Source of the DNA: Pseudomonas karstica | GTDB lineage: Bacteria; Pseudomonadota; Gammaproteobacteria; Pseudomonadales; Pseudomonadaceae | Direction: 5' to 3' | NCBI RefSeq assembly: GCF_009707515.1 | Contig: NZ_WLYI01000003.1 | Span: 235,113-299,112 of the forward strand | Length of the DNA stretch: 64,000 nucleotides | Part shown: positions 26,149 to 34,592 of the stretch, in pieces | Layout of the letters: the number at the start of each line of letters is the position of its first letter | Position numbering within the stretch: the stretch's first letter is position 1 | Program-made: the position numbers and the translations under genes | The notes under the pieces: model-generated | What the model saw: the letters and a program-made list of their open reading frames with translations, nothing else | Told to the model about the DNA's origin: nothing | The model's database searches: none

Positions 26149-27507
26149 TCAGCCTGCCACTGGCGTGCGCATGGTGACGAACTCTTCCGCCGCCGTCGGG
26201 TGCACGCCAATGGTTTCATCGAAATGCTGCTTGGTCGCGCCCGCCTTGAGCGCGATCGCCAGCCCCTGGATGATCTCACCGGCATCCGGGCCCACCATGT
26301 GGCAACCCAGGACCTTGTCAGTATCCGCATCGACCACCAGCTTCATCAGCGTGCGCTCCTGGCAATCAGTCAGGGTCAGCTTCATCGGCCGAAAGCGGCT
26401 TTCGAAAACCTGCACCTTGTGCCCGTCAGCCCTGGCCTGCTCTTCACTCAAGCCGACAGTGCCGATGTTCGGCAAGCTGAACACGGCAGTAGGAATCATC
26501 GCGTAGTCCACCGCACGGTATTGTTCAGCCTTGAATAGGCGACGGGCAACAGCCATGCCCTCGGCCAGTGCCACTGGCGTCAATTGCACGCGACCAATCA
26601 CATCGCCAATAGCCAGGATCGACGACTCGGCAGTCTGGTAAAGGTCATCAACCTCAACGAAGCCGCGTGCGTCCAATTTGACGCCGGTATTTTCCAGCCC
26701 CAGGTTATCAAGCATCGGACGCCGGCCGGTGGCATAGAATACGCAATCGGCTTCCAGCACCCGACCGTCTTTCAATGTGGCTTTAAGGCTGCCGTCGGCC
26801 TGTTTGTCGATGCGCTGGATATCTGCATTGAACTGCAAGTCCATTCCGCGCTTGGTCAGCTCTTCCTGCAAATGCTTGCGTACCGCGCCATCGAAGCCGC
26901 GCAGGAACAGATCACCGCGATACAGCAGCTTCGTTTGCGCCCCCAGGCCATGGAAAATCCCGGCAAACTCCACCGCAATGTAACCACCTCCCACCACCAG
27001 CACCCGCTTGGGCAGTTCCTTGAGAAAGAATGCTTCGTTGGAACCGATAGCATGCTCGTGCCCCGGAATTTCCGGGATCTGTGGCCAGCCGCCGGTGGCA
27101 ATCAGAATGTGTTTGGCGGTGAAGCGCTCACCGTTGATCTCCACCTGATGAGGGTCTACCAGGCGCGCATGCCCTTCATGCAAAGTCACGCCGCTGTTGA
27201 GCAGCAGGTTGCGATAAATACCATTGAGGCGATTGATCTCGCGATCCTTGTTGGCAATCAGCGTCGCCCAGTCAAAGTTCGCCTCCCCCAGGGACCAGCC
27301 AAACCCACTGGCCTGTTCAAAATCTTCGGCAAAGTGCGCACCGTAGACCAACAGTTTCTTCGGTACGCAACCGACGTTGACGCATGTGCCACCCAAGTAG
27401 CGGCTTTCAGCCACGGCCACCTTGGCGCCAAACCCTGCGGCAAAGCGCGCAGCCCGGACACCGCCAGAACCGGCACCTATTACATAAAGATCAAAATCGT
27501 AGGCCAT
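26149..27507 (-). CDS. gor: Glutathione-disulfide reductase
   Basis: 452-residue NADPH-dependent FAD enzyme keeping glutathione reduced. FAD motif [16 protein letters not shown], redox-active disulfide in [14 protein letters not shown] (about 42-47), NADPH domain [16 protein letters not shown], and second FAD segment [15 protein letters not shown]. The C-terminal interface His-Glu is in [14 protein letters not shown]. The Arg residues that choose NADPH appear in the [15 protein letters not shown] region. It converges on the TnpT-like gene with no gap. Confidence 0.96.
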   Translation of the reverse strand: MAYDFDLYVIGAGSGGVRAARFAAGFGAKVAVAESRYLGGTCVNVGCVPKKLLVYGAHFAEDFEQASGFGWSLGEANFDWATLIANKDREINRLNGIYRNLLLNSGVTLHEGHARLVDPHQVEINGERFTAKHILIATGGWPQIPEIPGHEHAIGSNEAFFLKELPKRVLVVGGGYIAVEFAGIFHGLGAQTKLLYRGDLFLRGFDGAVRKHLQEELTKRGMDLQFNADIQRIDKQADGSLKATLKDGRVLEADCVFYATGRRPMLDNLGLENTGVKLDARGFVEVDDLYQTAESSILAIGDVIGRVQLTPVALAEGMAVARRLFKAEQYRAVDYAMIPTAVFSLPNIGTVGLSEEQARADGHKVQVFESRFRPMKLTLTDCQERTLMKLVVDADTDKVLGCHMVGPDAGEIIQGLAIALKAGATKQHFDETIGVHPTAAEEFVTMRTPVAG

Positions 27508-27576
27508 TTCACTCTCCTCGGCAGGACATCAGCATACCTGCTGTCACTCGCCGAGCAATACATGGGGCTCAAAAAC

Positions 27577-27604
27577 AACAAAGCCACCCGAAGGTGGCTT
27601 TGTT
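27577..27604 (-). terminator. Intrinsic terminator downstream of galU
   Basis: AACAAAGCCACC, loop CGAA, GGTGGCTTTGTT: a perfect 12-bp hairpin, followed on the minus strand by a short T-run (GTTTTTG). It lies 24 bases past the galU stop. Confidence 0.88.
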
Positions 27605-27627
27605 GAAACTAAGCAGGCAACCGTGAA

Positions 27628-28467
27628 TCAGTAAGCCTTACCCGTCTTGTAGAAGTTCTCGAAACAGAAGTTGGTCGCTTCGATGTAGCCTTCAGCGCCA
27701 CCACAGTCGAAACGCTGCCCTTTGAATTTGTAGGCAATGACGCAACCGTCTTTTGCCTGCTTCATCAAGGCGTCAGTGATCTGGATTTCGCCGCCCTTGC
27801 CTGGCTCAGTCTCTTCGATCAGCTTGAAGATGTCCGGGGTCAGGATATAGCGACCGATGATTGCCAGGTTCGACGGTGCGTCTTCTGGCGCTGGTTTTTC
27901 AACCATGTCGCGCACACGAATCAAGCCATCACCGATGTCGTCGCCAGCGATCACGCCGTACTTGTTGGTTTCCTGAGGATCGACCTCTTGAACCGCGACG
28001 ATCGTGCAACGGTACTTCTGGTACAGCTTGACCATCTGGGTCAGGACACCGTCGCCTTCCAGGTTCACACACAGGTCATCGGCCAGTACCACGGCGAAGG
28101 GTTCGTCACCGATCAGTGGGCGACCGGTCAGGATCGCGTGGCCCAACCCCCTCATTTGAGTCTGGCGAGTGTAGGAGAACGAGCATTCGTCGAGCAGTTT
28201 ACGGATACCAACCAGGTATTTTTCCTTGTCGGTGCCTTTGATCTGGTTTTCCAGCTCGTAGCTGATGTCGAAGTGATCTTCCAAGGCGCGCTTGCCCCGG
28301 CCGGTCACGATGGAGATTTCGTTCAGGCCGGCAGCCAGTGCCTCTTCAACGCCATACTGGATCAGTGGCTTGTTCACCACCGGCAGCATCTCTTTGGGCA
28401 TGGCTTTAGTCGCTGGCAGGAAGCGAGTGCCGTAACCGGCTGCTGGGAACAAGCATTTCTTGATCAT
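27628..28467 (-). CDS. galU: UTP-glucose-1-phosphate uridylyltransferase
   Basis: 279 residues, of usual length. It starts MIKKCLFPAAGYGTRFLPAT with the nucleotide-binding GxGTRxLPxTK signature and has PKEMLPVVNKPLIQYGVEEA, VVLADDLCVN (metal-binding Asp) and GGEIQITDALMKQA. It makes UDP-glucose from UTP and glucose-1-phosphate for LPS, exopolysaccharide and trehalose synthesis. Gene order galU then gor on one strand is known from other Pseudomonas. Confidence 0.97.
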   Translation of the reverse strand: MIKKCLFPAAGYGTRFLPATKAMPKEMLPVVNKPLIQYGVEEALAAGLNEISIVTGRGKRALEDHFDISYELENQIKGTDKEKYLVGIRKLLDECSFSYTRQTQMRGLGHAILTGRPLIGDEPFAVVLADDLCVNLEGDGVLTQMVKLYQKYRCTIVAVQEVDPQETNKYGVIAGDDIGDGLIRVRDMVEKPAPEDAPSNLAIIGRYILTPDIFKLIEETEPGKGGEIQITDALMKQAKDGCVIAYKFKGQRFDCGGAEGYIEATNFCFENFYKTGKAY

Positions 28468-28774
28468 AAAAGTCCTTAATAAGGGCTGTGCGTACGAAAT
28501 TCGGCGCAGTCTAATCAGGCCGCATTCACCTTACAATGGGTTCTGCTGGCGCTGCGATGTCAACATAGAGAAAAAATGTCGGCGTAAGTTCCGCTCATCT
28601 TCAAACAAGCCTCCCCGGCGGCGGTACAGCAATTGATCGGGTTTCATTGTTTTGAAAGGGTTTACTCTTTTTAGCATGCTTTGTGGGGTTCGGCACTGAC
28701 CTGCAACAACTTGCGCGACCTGATTGCATTTGGCGCTATCATTACAGCCTTGAACCAGACAACGAGACAGATAG
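28468..28774. other. Gene-free spacer upstream of galU
   Basis: About 307 bases between divergent galU and a small gene. I see no conserved RNA, repeat or clear operator; both promoters must lie here. Confidence 0.5.
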
Positions 28775-28957
28775 ATGTCAGAACCAAAAGGCGTGAACGG
28801 CTACTTGATCAAACAACAAGCGGATGGTCAGTGGTGCTTGATCAACTTCCACGGAGAGAGCGTCGCCGGGTCATTTGCGACAGAACGCGAAGCCATCGCG
28901 GTGGCCGAAGTGTTTGTGGACGAGTCAGGCCACGCGAGTAAAAAAACCAAGCGTTAA
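28775..28957 (+). CDS. Small conserved-looking protein of unknown function
   Basis: 60 residues, MSEPKGVNGYLIKQQADGQW, with a mixed beta pattern (QWCLINFHGESVAG), an alpha segment (EREAIAVAEVFVDE) and a lysine-rich tail (KKTKR). No signal peptide or membrane helix. The ATG lies after a short purine stretch, and an intrinsic terminator follows directly, making it a single-gene unit. The fold recalls small DUF2188-like proteins, but I do not assign it. Confidence 0.7.
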   Translation: MSEPKGVNGYLIKQQADGQWCLINFHGESVAGSFATEREAIAVAEVFVDESGHASKKTKR

Positions 28958-28974
28958 ACCTGAGCAGCCCCCGC

Positions 28975-29014
28975 AGCCCCGCGCACCAAGGCCTCGGTGA
29001 ACGGGGCTTTTTTG
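28975..29014 (+). terminator. Intrinsic terminator of the 60-residue gene
   Basis: AGCCCCG and CGGGGCT pair around a 20-base loop and are followed by TTTTTT, 18 bases after the stop codon. Confidence 0.85.
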
Positions 29015-29156
29015 TGTTTACCTGTACGTTGATGGCCGTTCGCTATAATCTCGCTTGAAACGCCCTTCTGTAGCTGCTGTCGAGGCTGAGACTGGACTGA
29101 ACACCTTGTACGGAACCCCCAGCATTCCCCTCAACATCTTCAGCGACGACCCACAC

Positions 29157-29438
29157 ATGAACAAGATCCTGGCACTGATTGCGGTACTGGCGCTCACGGG
29201 CTGCACCACCACCTCAGACATTTACCTGAAAACTGGCGAGCAAGGGCTGACCATTGATTGTTCCGGCGAGGCCAACTCCTGGGCCAGTTGCTACGAAAAA
29301 GCCGATGCTTCCTGTGCTGGCACCGGCTACCGCATCGTCGGCACCGAAGGTACGCCAGCCTTGACAGAGAACGACAAGACCCTGGGCAAGGATATCGGCA
29401 ACTTCAAAGGTCGCAGCGTGGTAGTAGTTTGCCAATAA
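29157..29438 (+). CDS. Small lipoprotein of unknown function
   Basis: 93 residues: signal MNKILALIAVLAL with lipobox LTGC, so lipidated at Cys16. The mature part has three further Cys (DCSG, SCYEK, SCAGTGY) and one C-terminal Cys, suggesting disulfides. The AGTGYRIVGTEG segment is glycine-rich. The ATG at 29157 is chosen because the lipobox needs it; the longer upstream frame is non-signal. Its stop is one base from the stop of the convergent gene. Confidence 0.8.
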   Translation: MNKILALIAVLALTGCTTTSDIYLKTGEQGLTIDCSGEANSWASCYEKADASCAGTGYRIVGTEGTPALTENDKTLGKDIGNFKGRSVVVVCQ

Positions 29439-29439
29439 G

Positions 29440-29670
29440 CTACATGTGAATTTCAGCGAACTTGATACCCAGGCCGCGAATGGTCTCGATCAGATCATCC
29501 AGGCGCGAGAAGGATTCAATCTCATCCTGGTCATCCACCAGGAAAAAACTGCGCCCGGCGCTTTTCTTGAAAAACACGATCCACTCTCCGGGATCGGCCG
29601 GGTTCTGGATGACATGGGTTGCCGATATGTGGCCTGCTGCATGCCGGTCTCTGACTTGCTCACGCTTCAT
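29440..29670 (-). CDS. Small conserved-looking protein of unknown function
   Basis: 76 residues, MKREQVRDRHAAGHISATHV, with a strand-rich core (EWIVFFKKSAGRSFFLVDD) and a helical end (RLDDLIETIRGLGIKFAEIH). No signal or membrane segment. The composition suggests a folded cytoplasmic protein. I do not recognise the family. It converges with the lipoprotein gene. Confidence 0.7.
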   Translation of the reverse strand: MKREQVRDRHAAGHISATHVIQNPADPGEWIVFFKKSAGRSFFLVDDQDEIESFSRLDDLIETIRGLGIKFAEIHM

Positions 29671-29706
29671 GACTTAAGTTCCGCATAATAAAGTTCCGAG
29701 TAAAAC

Positions 29707-29736
29707 AATGCCGCTGGGGTTCAGCGGCATTTTTTG
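29707..29736. terminator. Intrinsic terminator hairpin
   Basis: AATGCCGCTG and CAGCGGCATT form a 10-bp stem followed by TTTTTT on the plus strand, with TTGTTTTA on the other side. It lies just upstream of the 76-residue gene and may insulate it from transcripts entering from the right or end a plus-strand read-through. Confidence 0.75.
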
Positions 29737-29877
29737 TGGGTTACCAACAGTTTAGCGGATGCCTTGGCCTATCAGCATGCCTTCTGCCGTTGCCCATATA
29801 GATTGACGCCATCATGGGCGTGAAACTTTACAGGTGCTTGATGAGCGCTATACAAAAAATACCTGCCAATTCCAGGC

Positions 29878-29913
29878 GAAAAAAAACCTGACGCAACAGG
29901 CCAGGCTTTTTGA
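29878..29913 (-). terminator. Intrinsic terminator of the downstream-reading lipoprotein gene
   Basis: On the minus strand CCTG and CAGG pair around an 11-base loop, flanked by AAAAAG and a run of eight T. It follows the stop at 29944 by about 31 bases. Confidence 0.7.
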
Positions 29914-29943
29914 ATCGGATTCGTATGAGCGAGCCTTGCGGGC

Positions 29944-30294
29944 TTAACCGGAAATGCAATCCTCACCGGCTTTCTTCACGTCACCCGGGCGAATAGGTAC
30001 GTTGGACATGCTCTCGTAAAGCTTGATGCTACTGCCGCTGGAGCGGTCCTCAATTTCAAAGATGGCCGACGGATCAGCAGAAAACTTCTGTGGCACAATC
30101 ACCCGGACCCCCTCTTTGTGGGGCTCGATCTGCGAGGCGCTGCGGGTCGACGCCAGTTTCTGAACAACACAGGCCGCATATTCCTGCGGTTTTTTCCCGG
30201 AGATAACCGACAAGGTTGGCGGTGTCTGCTTGATGTCTGAAACCGAAGCACACCCACCCAACGCCAGGGCCAGAACCAACACACTCCACTTCAT
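29944..30294 (-). CDS. Lipoprotein of unknown function
   Basis: 116 residues: signal MKWSVLVLALAL with lipobox LGGC (lipidated at Cys15). The mature region has YAACVVQKLAS, VRVIVPQKFSADP and a C-terminal GEDCISG Cys that may pair with the inner Cys. No family is recognised. An intrinsic terminator follows, so it is probably monocistronic. Confidence 0.78.
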   Translation of the reverse strand: MKWSVLVLALALGGCASVSDIKQTPPTLSVISGKKPQEYAACVVQKLASTRSASQIEPHKEGVRVIVPQKFSADPSAIFEIEDRSSGSSIKLYESMSNVPIRPGDVKKAGEDCISG

Positions 30295-30505
30295 ACAAAA
30301 CCTCCGATAAAGACCCTACGACAGCGCAGATGGTATTTTTCTCCCATGCACGTAGGATTTATCCATGCTAACTCGGGAAATAACTGTTTTAAATTGTCGA
30401 AGACGTCGACGACGACCCGATAATAAACGTGCTGGGGCTGATAAACTCCATCTTAACCTACGTATCGTTCTGATTTTTCAGAAAAAGCCCTTCTGGAGAC
30501 ACCCC

Positions 30506-30808
30506 ATGAAATTCATTCACCAGCGCGAGCACCTTAACGAAGGGGACATTGTCGTCATCGAGTGTTCCCAGGCCTGCAATATCCGCCTGATGAGCGATGC
30601 CAACTTTCGCAGTTTCAAGAACGGCGGGCGCCACACCTATCACGGCGGTGCATTCGACAAATTCCCGGCCAAAATCACCGCCCCTAGCACCGGATTCTGG
30701 AACATTACCCTCGACACGGTCAGCCGCCGGGCTATCAGTGTTACCCGCAAGCCGACCTTGTCCCACAAGATCCGCATCGTTCGCCGTACCAACTCCAAGC
30801 TGAGCTGA
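30506..30808 (+). CDS. DUF1883 domain protein
   Basis: 100 residues, MKFIHQREHLNEGDIVVIEC, with NIRLMSDANFRSFKNGGRH and YHGGAFDKFPAKITAPSTG, then WNITLDTV and a basic tail (SHKIRIVRR). This matches the small beta-rich DUF1883 family; the function is unknown. ATG 30506 follows TCTGGAGA. The upstream extension of the open frame is Arg-rich and unlikely to be translated. Confidence 0.82.
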   Translation: MKFIHQREHLNEGDIVVIECSQACNIRLMSDANFRSFKNGGRHTYHGGAFDKFPAKITAPSTGFWNITLDTVSRRAISVTRKPTLSHKIRIVRRTNSKLS

Positions 30809-30835
30809 CTTTAAGTGCAGCCGACAGGACAGACC

Positions 30836-31003
30836 GTGACTCAAACCACCAAATACGTCATCAAGTACAAGCTCAATGGTGAGCGCCGCTTCGAATTCGC
30901 ACAGTTGCAATCGGCCAGCGTCGAAGCCGCCAAAGAGGCCCTGGCGAAGATTCATGATGCCAGCGACGAAATCACCGACATCAACGTAAGCAAGGCGCTG
31001 TAA
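30836..31003 (+). CDS. Small protein of unknown function
   Basis: 55 residues from GTG 30836, chosen because AGGA lies 6 bases upstream; an upstream GTG at 30815 lacks such a site. The protein reads TQTTKYVIKYKLNGERRFEF with a following amphipathic helix (VEAAKEALAKIHD) and ITDINVSKAL. It has a strand-helix-strand look and follows the DUF1883 gene by 27 bases, so the two may form one unit. Confidence 0.65.
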   Translation: MTQTTKYVIKYKLNGERRFEFAQLQSASVEAAKEALAKIHDASDEITDINVSKAL

Positions 31004-31023
31004 TTCGGGAGTGGTTTTTCACG

Positions 31024-31704
31024 ATGCGCAGTAAGCTGATGCCTGGCCTCACCGCTGATCTGTTTACCGACGACGCCTTGCAGCAACCGCCAGGGAAAAA
31101 GCGAGTCGGCGAGCAGTCCTACGTGCTCAAGGGCTACGCCCTGCCCTGGGTCGAGCGCCTGTTGCCAGCGCTGAGGCAGGTGCTGGCTCAGTCACCCTTT
31201 CGACAAATGGTCACCCCAGGCGGCTTTACCATGTCGGCGGCGTTGAGCAGTTGCGGTGCCCTGGGATGGACCACGGACCGTACGGGTTATCGCTATACCG
31301 CCATCGACCCCAACAGCCAGCAACCCTGGCCTGCACTGCCTGAGACCTTGCGCCAGTTGGCGGTGATGGCAGCGTTAGAAGCGGGTTTCGACGATTTTGA
31401 ACCGGATGCCTGCCTGATCAACCGCTATGTGCCGGGCGCCAAAATGTCCCTGCATCAGGACAAAAACGAACAGTGCTATACCGCACCGGTGGTCTCGGTG
31501 TCCCTGGGCTTGCCGGCCGTGTTTCTGTTCGGCGGCCACACGCGCAGTGACAAGCCCCAAAAGATCTCATTGTTGCATGGCGATGTGGTGGTCTGGGGCG
31601 GCGTGGATCGCTTGCGTTTCCATGGTGTGCTGCCGATCAAGGAGGGTGTGCACCCGCAAATGGGATCGCAGCGCATCAACCTGACGTTCCGAATGGCAGG
31701 ATGA
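31024..31704 (+). CDS. alkB: DNA oxidative demethylase AlkB
   Basis: 226-residue Fe(II)/2-oxoglutarate dioxygenase that reverses 1-methyladenine and 3-methylcytosine damage. It shares SPFRQMVTPGGFTMS, WTTDRTGYRY, ACLINRYVPGAKMSLHQDK and VVSVSLGLPAVF with E. coli AlkB. Metal ligands are His144, Asp146 and His200; 2-oxoglutarate is held by Arg217 and probably Arg223 (RINLTFR). The N-terminus is about 10 residues longer than in E. coli. It precedes ada on the same strand, giving an alkylation-repair pair. Confidence 0.97.
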   Translation: MRSKLMPGLTADLFTDDALQQPPGKKRVGEQSYVLKGYALPWVERLLPALRQVLAQSPFRQMVTPGGFTMSAALSSCGALGWTTDRTGYRYTAIDPNSQQPWPALPETLRQLAVMAALEAGFDDFEPDACLINRYVPGAKMSLHQDKNEQCYTAPVVSVSLGLPAVFLFGGHTRSDKPQKISLLHGDVVVWGGVDRLRFHGVLPIKEGVHPQMGSQRINLTFRMAG

Positions 31705-31780
31705 ATTTGACCGCAAGCATCAGAGTGCCCCGGATACACCGCCCGGCTAACCTGACTGTGTTGCTCAAGAGTAATCAACC

Positions 31781-32845
31781 ATGACGTCGCGCCATCCCAC
31801 AGAACAAGATCCACGCTGGGCCGCCATCCTCGCCCGCGATCCCAAGGCCGACTTGCAGTTCGTCTACGGAGTCAAAACCACCGGCGTCTATTGTCGCCCC
31901 AGCAGTGCCTCACGCCTGCCTCGCCCGGAAAACGTCGAGTTCTTCGATACCCCACAACATGCCGAGGCCGCGGGGTATCGCCCCAGCAAACGCGCTGCAG
32001 GGGACCAAACCCAGGTTGCCCGGCGTCATGCCCAACTGGTAGCGACGGCTTGCCGGCATATCGAGCAGGCCGAGAGCGAACCCAGCCTGGAAGCATTGGC
32101 CACCCTCGCCGGCTTGAGCTCCTTCCATTTCCACCGAGTCTTCAAGGCCGTCACCGGCCTGACACCCAAGGGCTACGCCAACGCCCATCGTTCGCGCAAG
32201 GTACGTGACGGGCTCAAGGGCAGCCACTCGGTGACCGATGCGCTATACGACGCAGGTTTTAATTCAAATAGCCGGTTCTATGAGTCTGCCGACCAATTAC
32301 TCGGCATGAAACCCAGCGACTACAAGGCCGGAGGCACCAACAGCGATATCCGTTTTGCCGTCGGCCAGTGCTCCCTGGGGGCAATCCTGGTGGCGCAAAG
32401 CAATCGCGGCGTGTGCGCGATTCTGCTGGGGGACGACCCGGATAAGCTGGTGCGCGACCTGCAAGATCAGTTTGCGCGGGCCAACCTCATCGGCGCCGAT
32501 CACGACTTCGAACAACTGATCGCCCAGGTCATAGGTTTTATCGAAGCTCCCGCGCTGGGCCTGGACCTGCCCCTGGATTTGCGTGGTACGGCATTCCAGG
32601 AACGGGTCTGGCAAGCCTTGCGGGACATCCCGGTGGGCAGCACCGCCAGTTACCGCGACATTGCCAAGCGCATCGGCGCCCCGACCTCTTTGCGCGCCGT
32701 GGCCCAGGCGTGCGGCGCCAACAGGCTGGCCGTGGCGATTCCCTGCCATCGCGTGGTACGCAGCGATGGCAACCTGTCGGGGTATCGCTGGGGCGTTGAG
32801 CGTAAGCGCCAATTGCTGAAGCGGGAAGGTTCGGCACAAACCTGA
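31781..32845 (+). CDS. ada: Ada-type regulator/O6-methylguanine-DNA methyltransferase lacking the zinc Cys set
   Basis: 354 residues in Ada order: N-terminal Ada domain (about 10-75), AraC-type HTH (85-170, with LAGLSSFHFHRVFK) and C-terminal methyltransferase (180-350, PCHRVV with Cys322). The N-domain keeps Cys38 in GVYCRPSSASR, but Ser42, Ser69 and Ala72 replace Cys42, Cys69 and Cys72, which in E. coli hold the zinc; residue numbering aligns without gaps. Methylphosphotriester repair and methylation-switched activation as in E. coli are therefore doubtful, whereas O6-methylguanine repair should work. It follows alkB by 76 bases. Confidence 0.93.
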   Translation: MTSRHPTEQDPRWAAILARDPKADLQFVYGVKTTGVYCRPSSASRLPRPENVEFFDTPQHAEAAGYRPSKRAAGDQTQVARRHAQLVATACRHIEQAESEPSLEALATLAGLSSFHFHRVFKAVTGLTPKGYANAHRSRKVRDGLKGSHSVTDALYDAGFNSNSRFYESADQLLGMKPSDYKAGGTNSDIRFAVGQCSLGAILVAQSNRGVCAILLGDDPDKLVRDLQDQFARANLIGADHDFEQLIAQVIGFIEAPALGLDLPLDLRGTAFQERVWQALRDIPVGSTASYRDIAKRIGAPTSLRAVAQACGANRLAVAIPCHRVVRSDGNLSGYRWGVERKRQLLKREGSAQT

Positions 32846-32850
32846 GCAAC

Positions 32851-33441
32851 CTATAGCATTTTGCGCAGGCGAAACTGCGCGACCTTATGCCGATTACCGC
32901 ACAGCGCCATGCTGCACCAGCGGCGCTTGTGGGCTTTGGTGCGGTCGTAGAACCACAACACGCATTCTGGATGTTCACAGGTGCGGATCAAGTCAAAATC
33001 CCCCTCTACCAGCAGCACCGCGGCAGCTTCAGCCAGTGGAGAGAGAAACTGCTCGGGTGTTTGCTGCTTGCGCTGACGCTCCAGGTGCACCTCTCCCGGC
33101 GCAGGCCAGAACAATTGCGGGTGGCTGACAGCCTTGCGTAAAAAACCATTGAGAGCCGCCGGATCGCCTTGCTGGCCGGCCTTGCGCTGCTCCAGCAAAG
33201 CCCGGATCACCTCCCGCAATCCCCGGGCCGCGCCAAGCAACGCAGCGGCCTGGAACACAGGCAAGGCCCCCTCCTCGGCCCAGCCAAGACGCACCAGCCA
33301 GCGTTCCACATCGGTATCCGCCTGCCAGAAATCCAGGGGCACGCCGTCGACATTGGCCAGGGTATTGAGCATGTCCAGTACTGGGTCATCGGCCAGGACA
33401 TAGGGTTCCTGAGGTGTCACGGGGGGAGCGATGGCGGTCAT
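32851..33441 (-). CDS. CGNR zinc-finger (ABATE domain) regulator
   Basis: 196 residues. The N-terminal ABATE-type domain is helical and contains DDPVLDMLNTLANVDG. The C-terminal CGNR finger is TCEHPECVLWFYD, then RRWCSMALCGNRHKV, with four Cys and the diagnostic CGNR. The family is regarded as stress-related, probably DNA-binding. It diverges from an alpha/beta hydrolase gene, and the spacer contains repeated GTAACC words. It converges on ada with a 5-base gap. Confidence 0.92.
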   Translation of the reverse strand: MTAIAPPVTPQEPYVLADDPVLDMLNTLANVDGVPLDFWQADTDVERWLVRLGWAEEGALPVFQAAALLGAARGLREVIRALLEQRKAGQQGDPAALNGFLRKAVSHPQLFWPAPGEVHLERQRKQQTPEQFLSPLAEAAAVLLVEGDFDLIRTCEHPECVLWFYDRTKAHKRRWCSMALCGNRHKVAQFRLRKML

Positions 33442-33468
33442 GGCAAGTCCTCTTGAGCGTGCGTCATC

Positions 33469-33576
33469 GTAACCGCAACCACCACAGACTGTAACCCTAT
33501 AATTTGATTTGACAGGTTACTTGTTTCAAGGCAGCCTGCTTACACAGTAACCGTAAAAACAACTTTATCAAGTTAC
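33469..33576. promoter_or_regulatory. Repeated GTAACC/GGTTAC motifs in the divergent spacer
   Basis: GTAACC occurs at 33469, 33491 and 33547, the reverse complement GGTTAC at 33515, and AGTTAC at 33571. Five copies of a 6-base word in about 110 bases between the CGNR gene and the hydrolase gene suggest operator sites, most simply for the CGNR protein. Confidence 0.5.
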
Positions 33577-33591
33577 ATAAGGAGTGCAGTC

Positions 33592-34470
33592 ATGTCGATT
33601 TCAGCCCCAGTGGTTCGCTACCAATACGTCGATGCCGATGGTGTACGCCTGTTCTACCGTGAGGCTGGCGACCCGTCGGCTCCGGTGATTTTGCTGCTGC
33701 ACGGGTTCCCCAGTTCTTCCCATATGTACCGCGACCTGATTCCATTGCTCGCCACCCGTTACCGGGTGATTGCGCCCGACCTGCCAGGGTTTGGCTTCAC
33801 CGAGGTGCCCGCTGAACGAGGCTACTATTACAGTTTCGATAACCTGGCCATCACCGTCGGCCATTTCGTCCAGGCGCTGAAACTCAGTCGCTATGCCCTG
33901 TATGTGTTCGACTACGGCGCACCGGTTGGCCTGCGCCTGGCCGTGGCGCATCCGGAAAGGGTCAGCGCGCTGGTGTCGCAAAACGGTAATGCCTACCTGG
34001 AAGGCCTGGGTGATGCCTGGGCGCCGATCCGCACTTACTGGGCCGAACCGAGCGAGGCCAACCGGGAGGTCATCCGCAACGCCGTTATCAGCCTGGAGGG
34101 CACCCGCTATCAGTACCTGCACGGTGTCGATCAAGCGGATTTGGTCGCGCCGGAGTCCTACATGCTCGACGTGTTGCTGATGCAACGGCCCGGCAATGAC
34201 GAGATTCAACTCGATTTGTTCCTCGACTATCGCAACAACCTCACGCTATACCCGGCTTTCCAGGCCTTCTTCAAGACCATGCAGGTACCCACGTTGGTGA
34301 TCTGGGGCCGCCATGATCCGTTTTTCATTCCACCGGGGGCCCACGCCTACAAGACCGACAACCCCAACGCGGTGGTGGAGTTGCTCGACACCGGGCACTT
34401 CGCCCTGGAAACCCACGCCGCTCATATTGCCCAGCGCATCCACGAGGTACTTGGGAACACCATCGACTGA
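33592..34470 (+). CDS. Alpha/beta hydrolase, Asp-nucleophile type
   Basis: 292 residues. The oxyanion HGFPSSSHMYRD motif is followed by the nucleophile elbow VFDYGAPVG with Asp in place of Ser, as in haloalkane dehalogenases and epoxide hydrolases. Acid region GRHDPFF and His in DTGHFALETH complete the triad. No lid-specific features allow a choice between dehalogenase, epoxide hydrolase or dehydratase-like members. It has its own GGAG site and diverges from the CGNR regulator, which likely controls it. Confidence 0.92.
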   Translation: MSISAPVVRYQYVDADGVRLFYREAGDPSAPVILLLHGFPSSSHMYRDLIPLLATRYRVIAPDLPGFGFTEVPAERGYYYSFDNLAITVGHFVQALKLSRYALYVFDYGAPVGLRLAVAHPERVSALVSQNGNAYLEGLGDAWAPIRTYWAEPSEANREVIRNAVISLEGTRYQYLHGVDQADLVAPESYMLDVLLMQRPGNDEIQLDLFLDYRNNLTLYPAFQAFFKTMQVPTLVIWGRHDPFFIPPGAHAYKTDNPNAVVELLDTGHFALETHAAHIAQRIHEVLGNTID

Positions 34471-34592
34471 AACCTGTACATGAGCCCGGCACGAAAGCCC
34501 GGGTTCGTCCAGTGAATAAAACAGACTGGCCTGGTGCAACTGGGGCCTGCTAAAACAGCGGGTAGGCATTCCAACCCGTGGAGAAGCGTTCC

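Noticed and set aside
26584..27606. A 340-codon plus-strand frame opposite gor
   Set aside because: Shadow of gor with no signature of its own.
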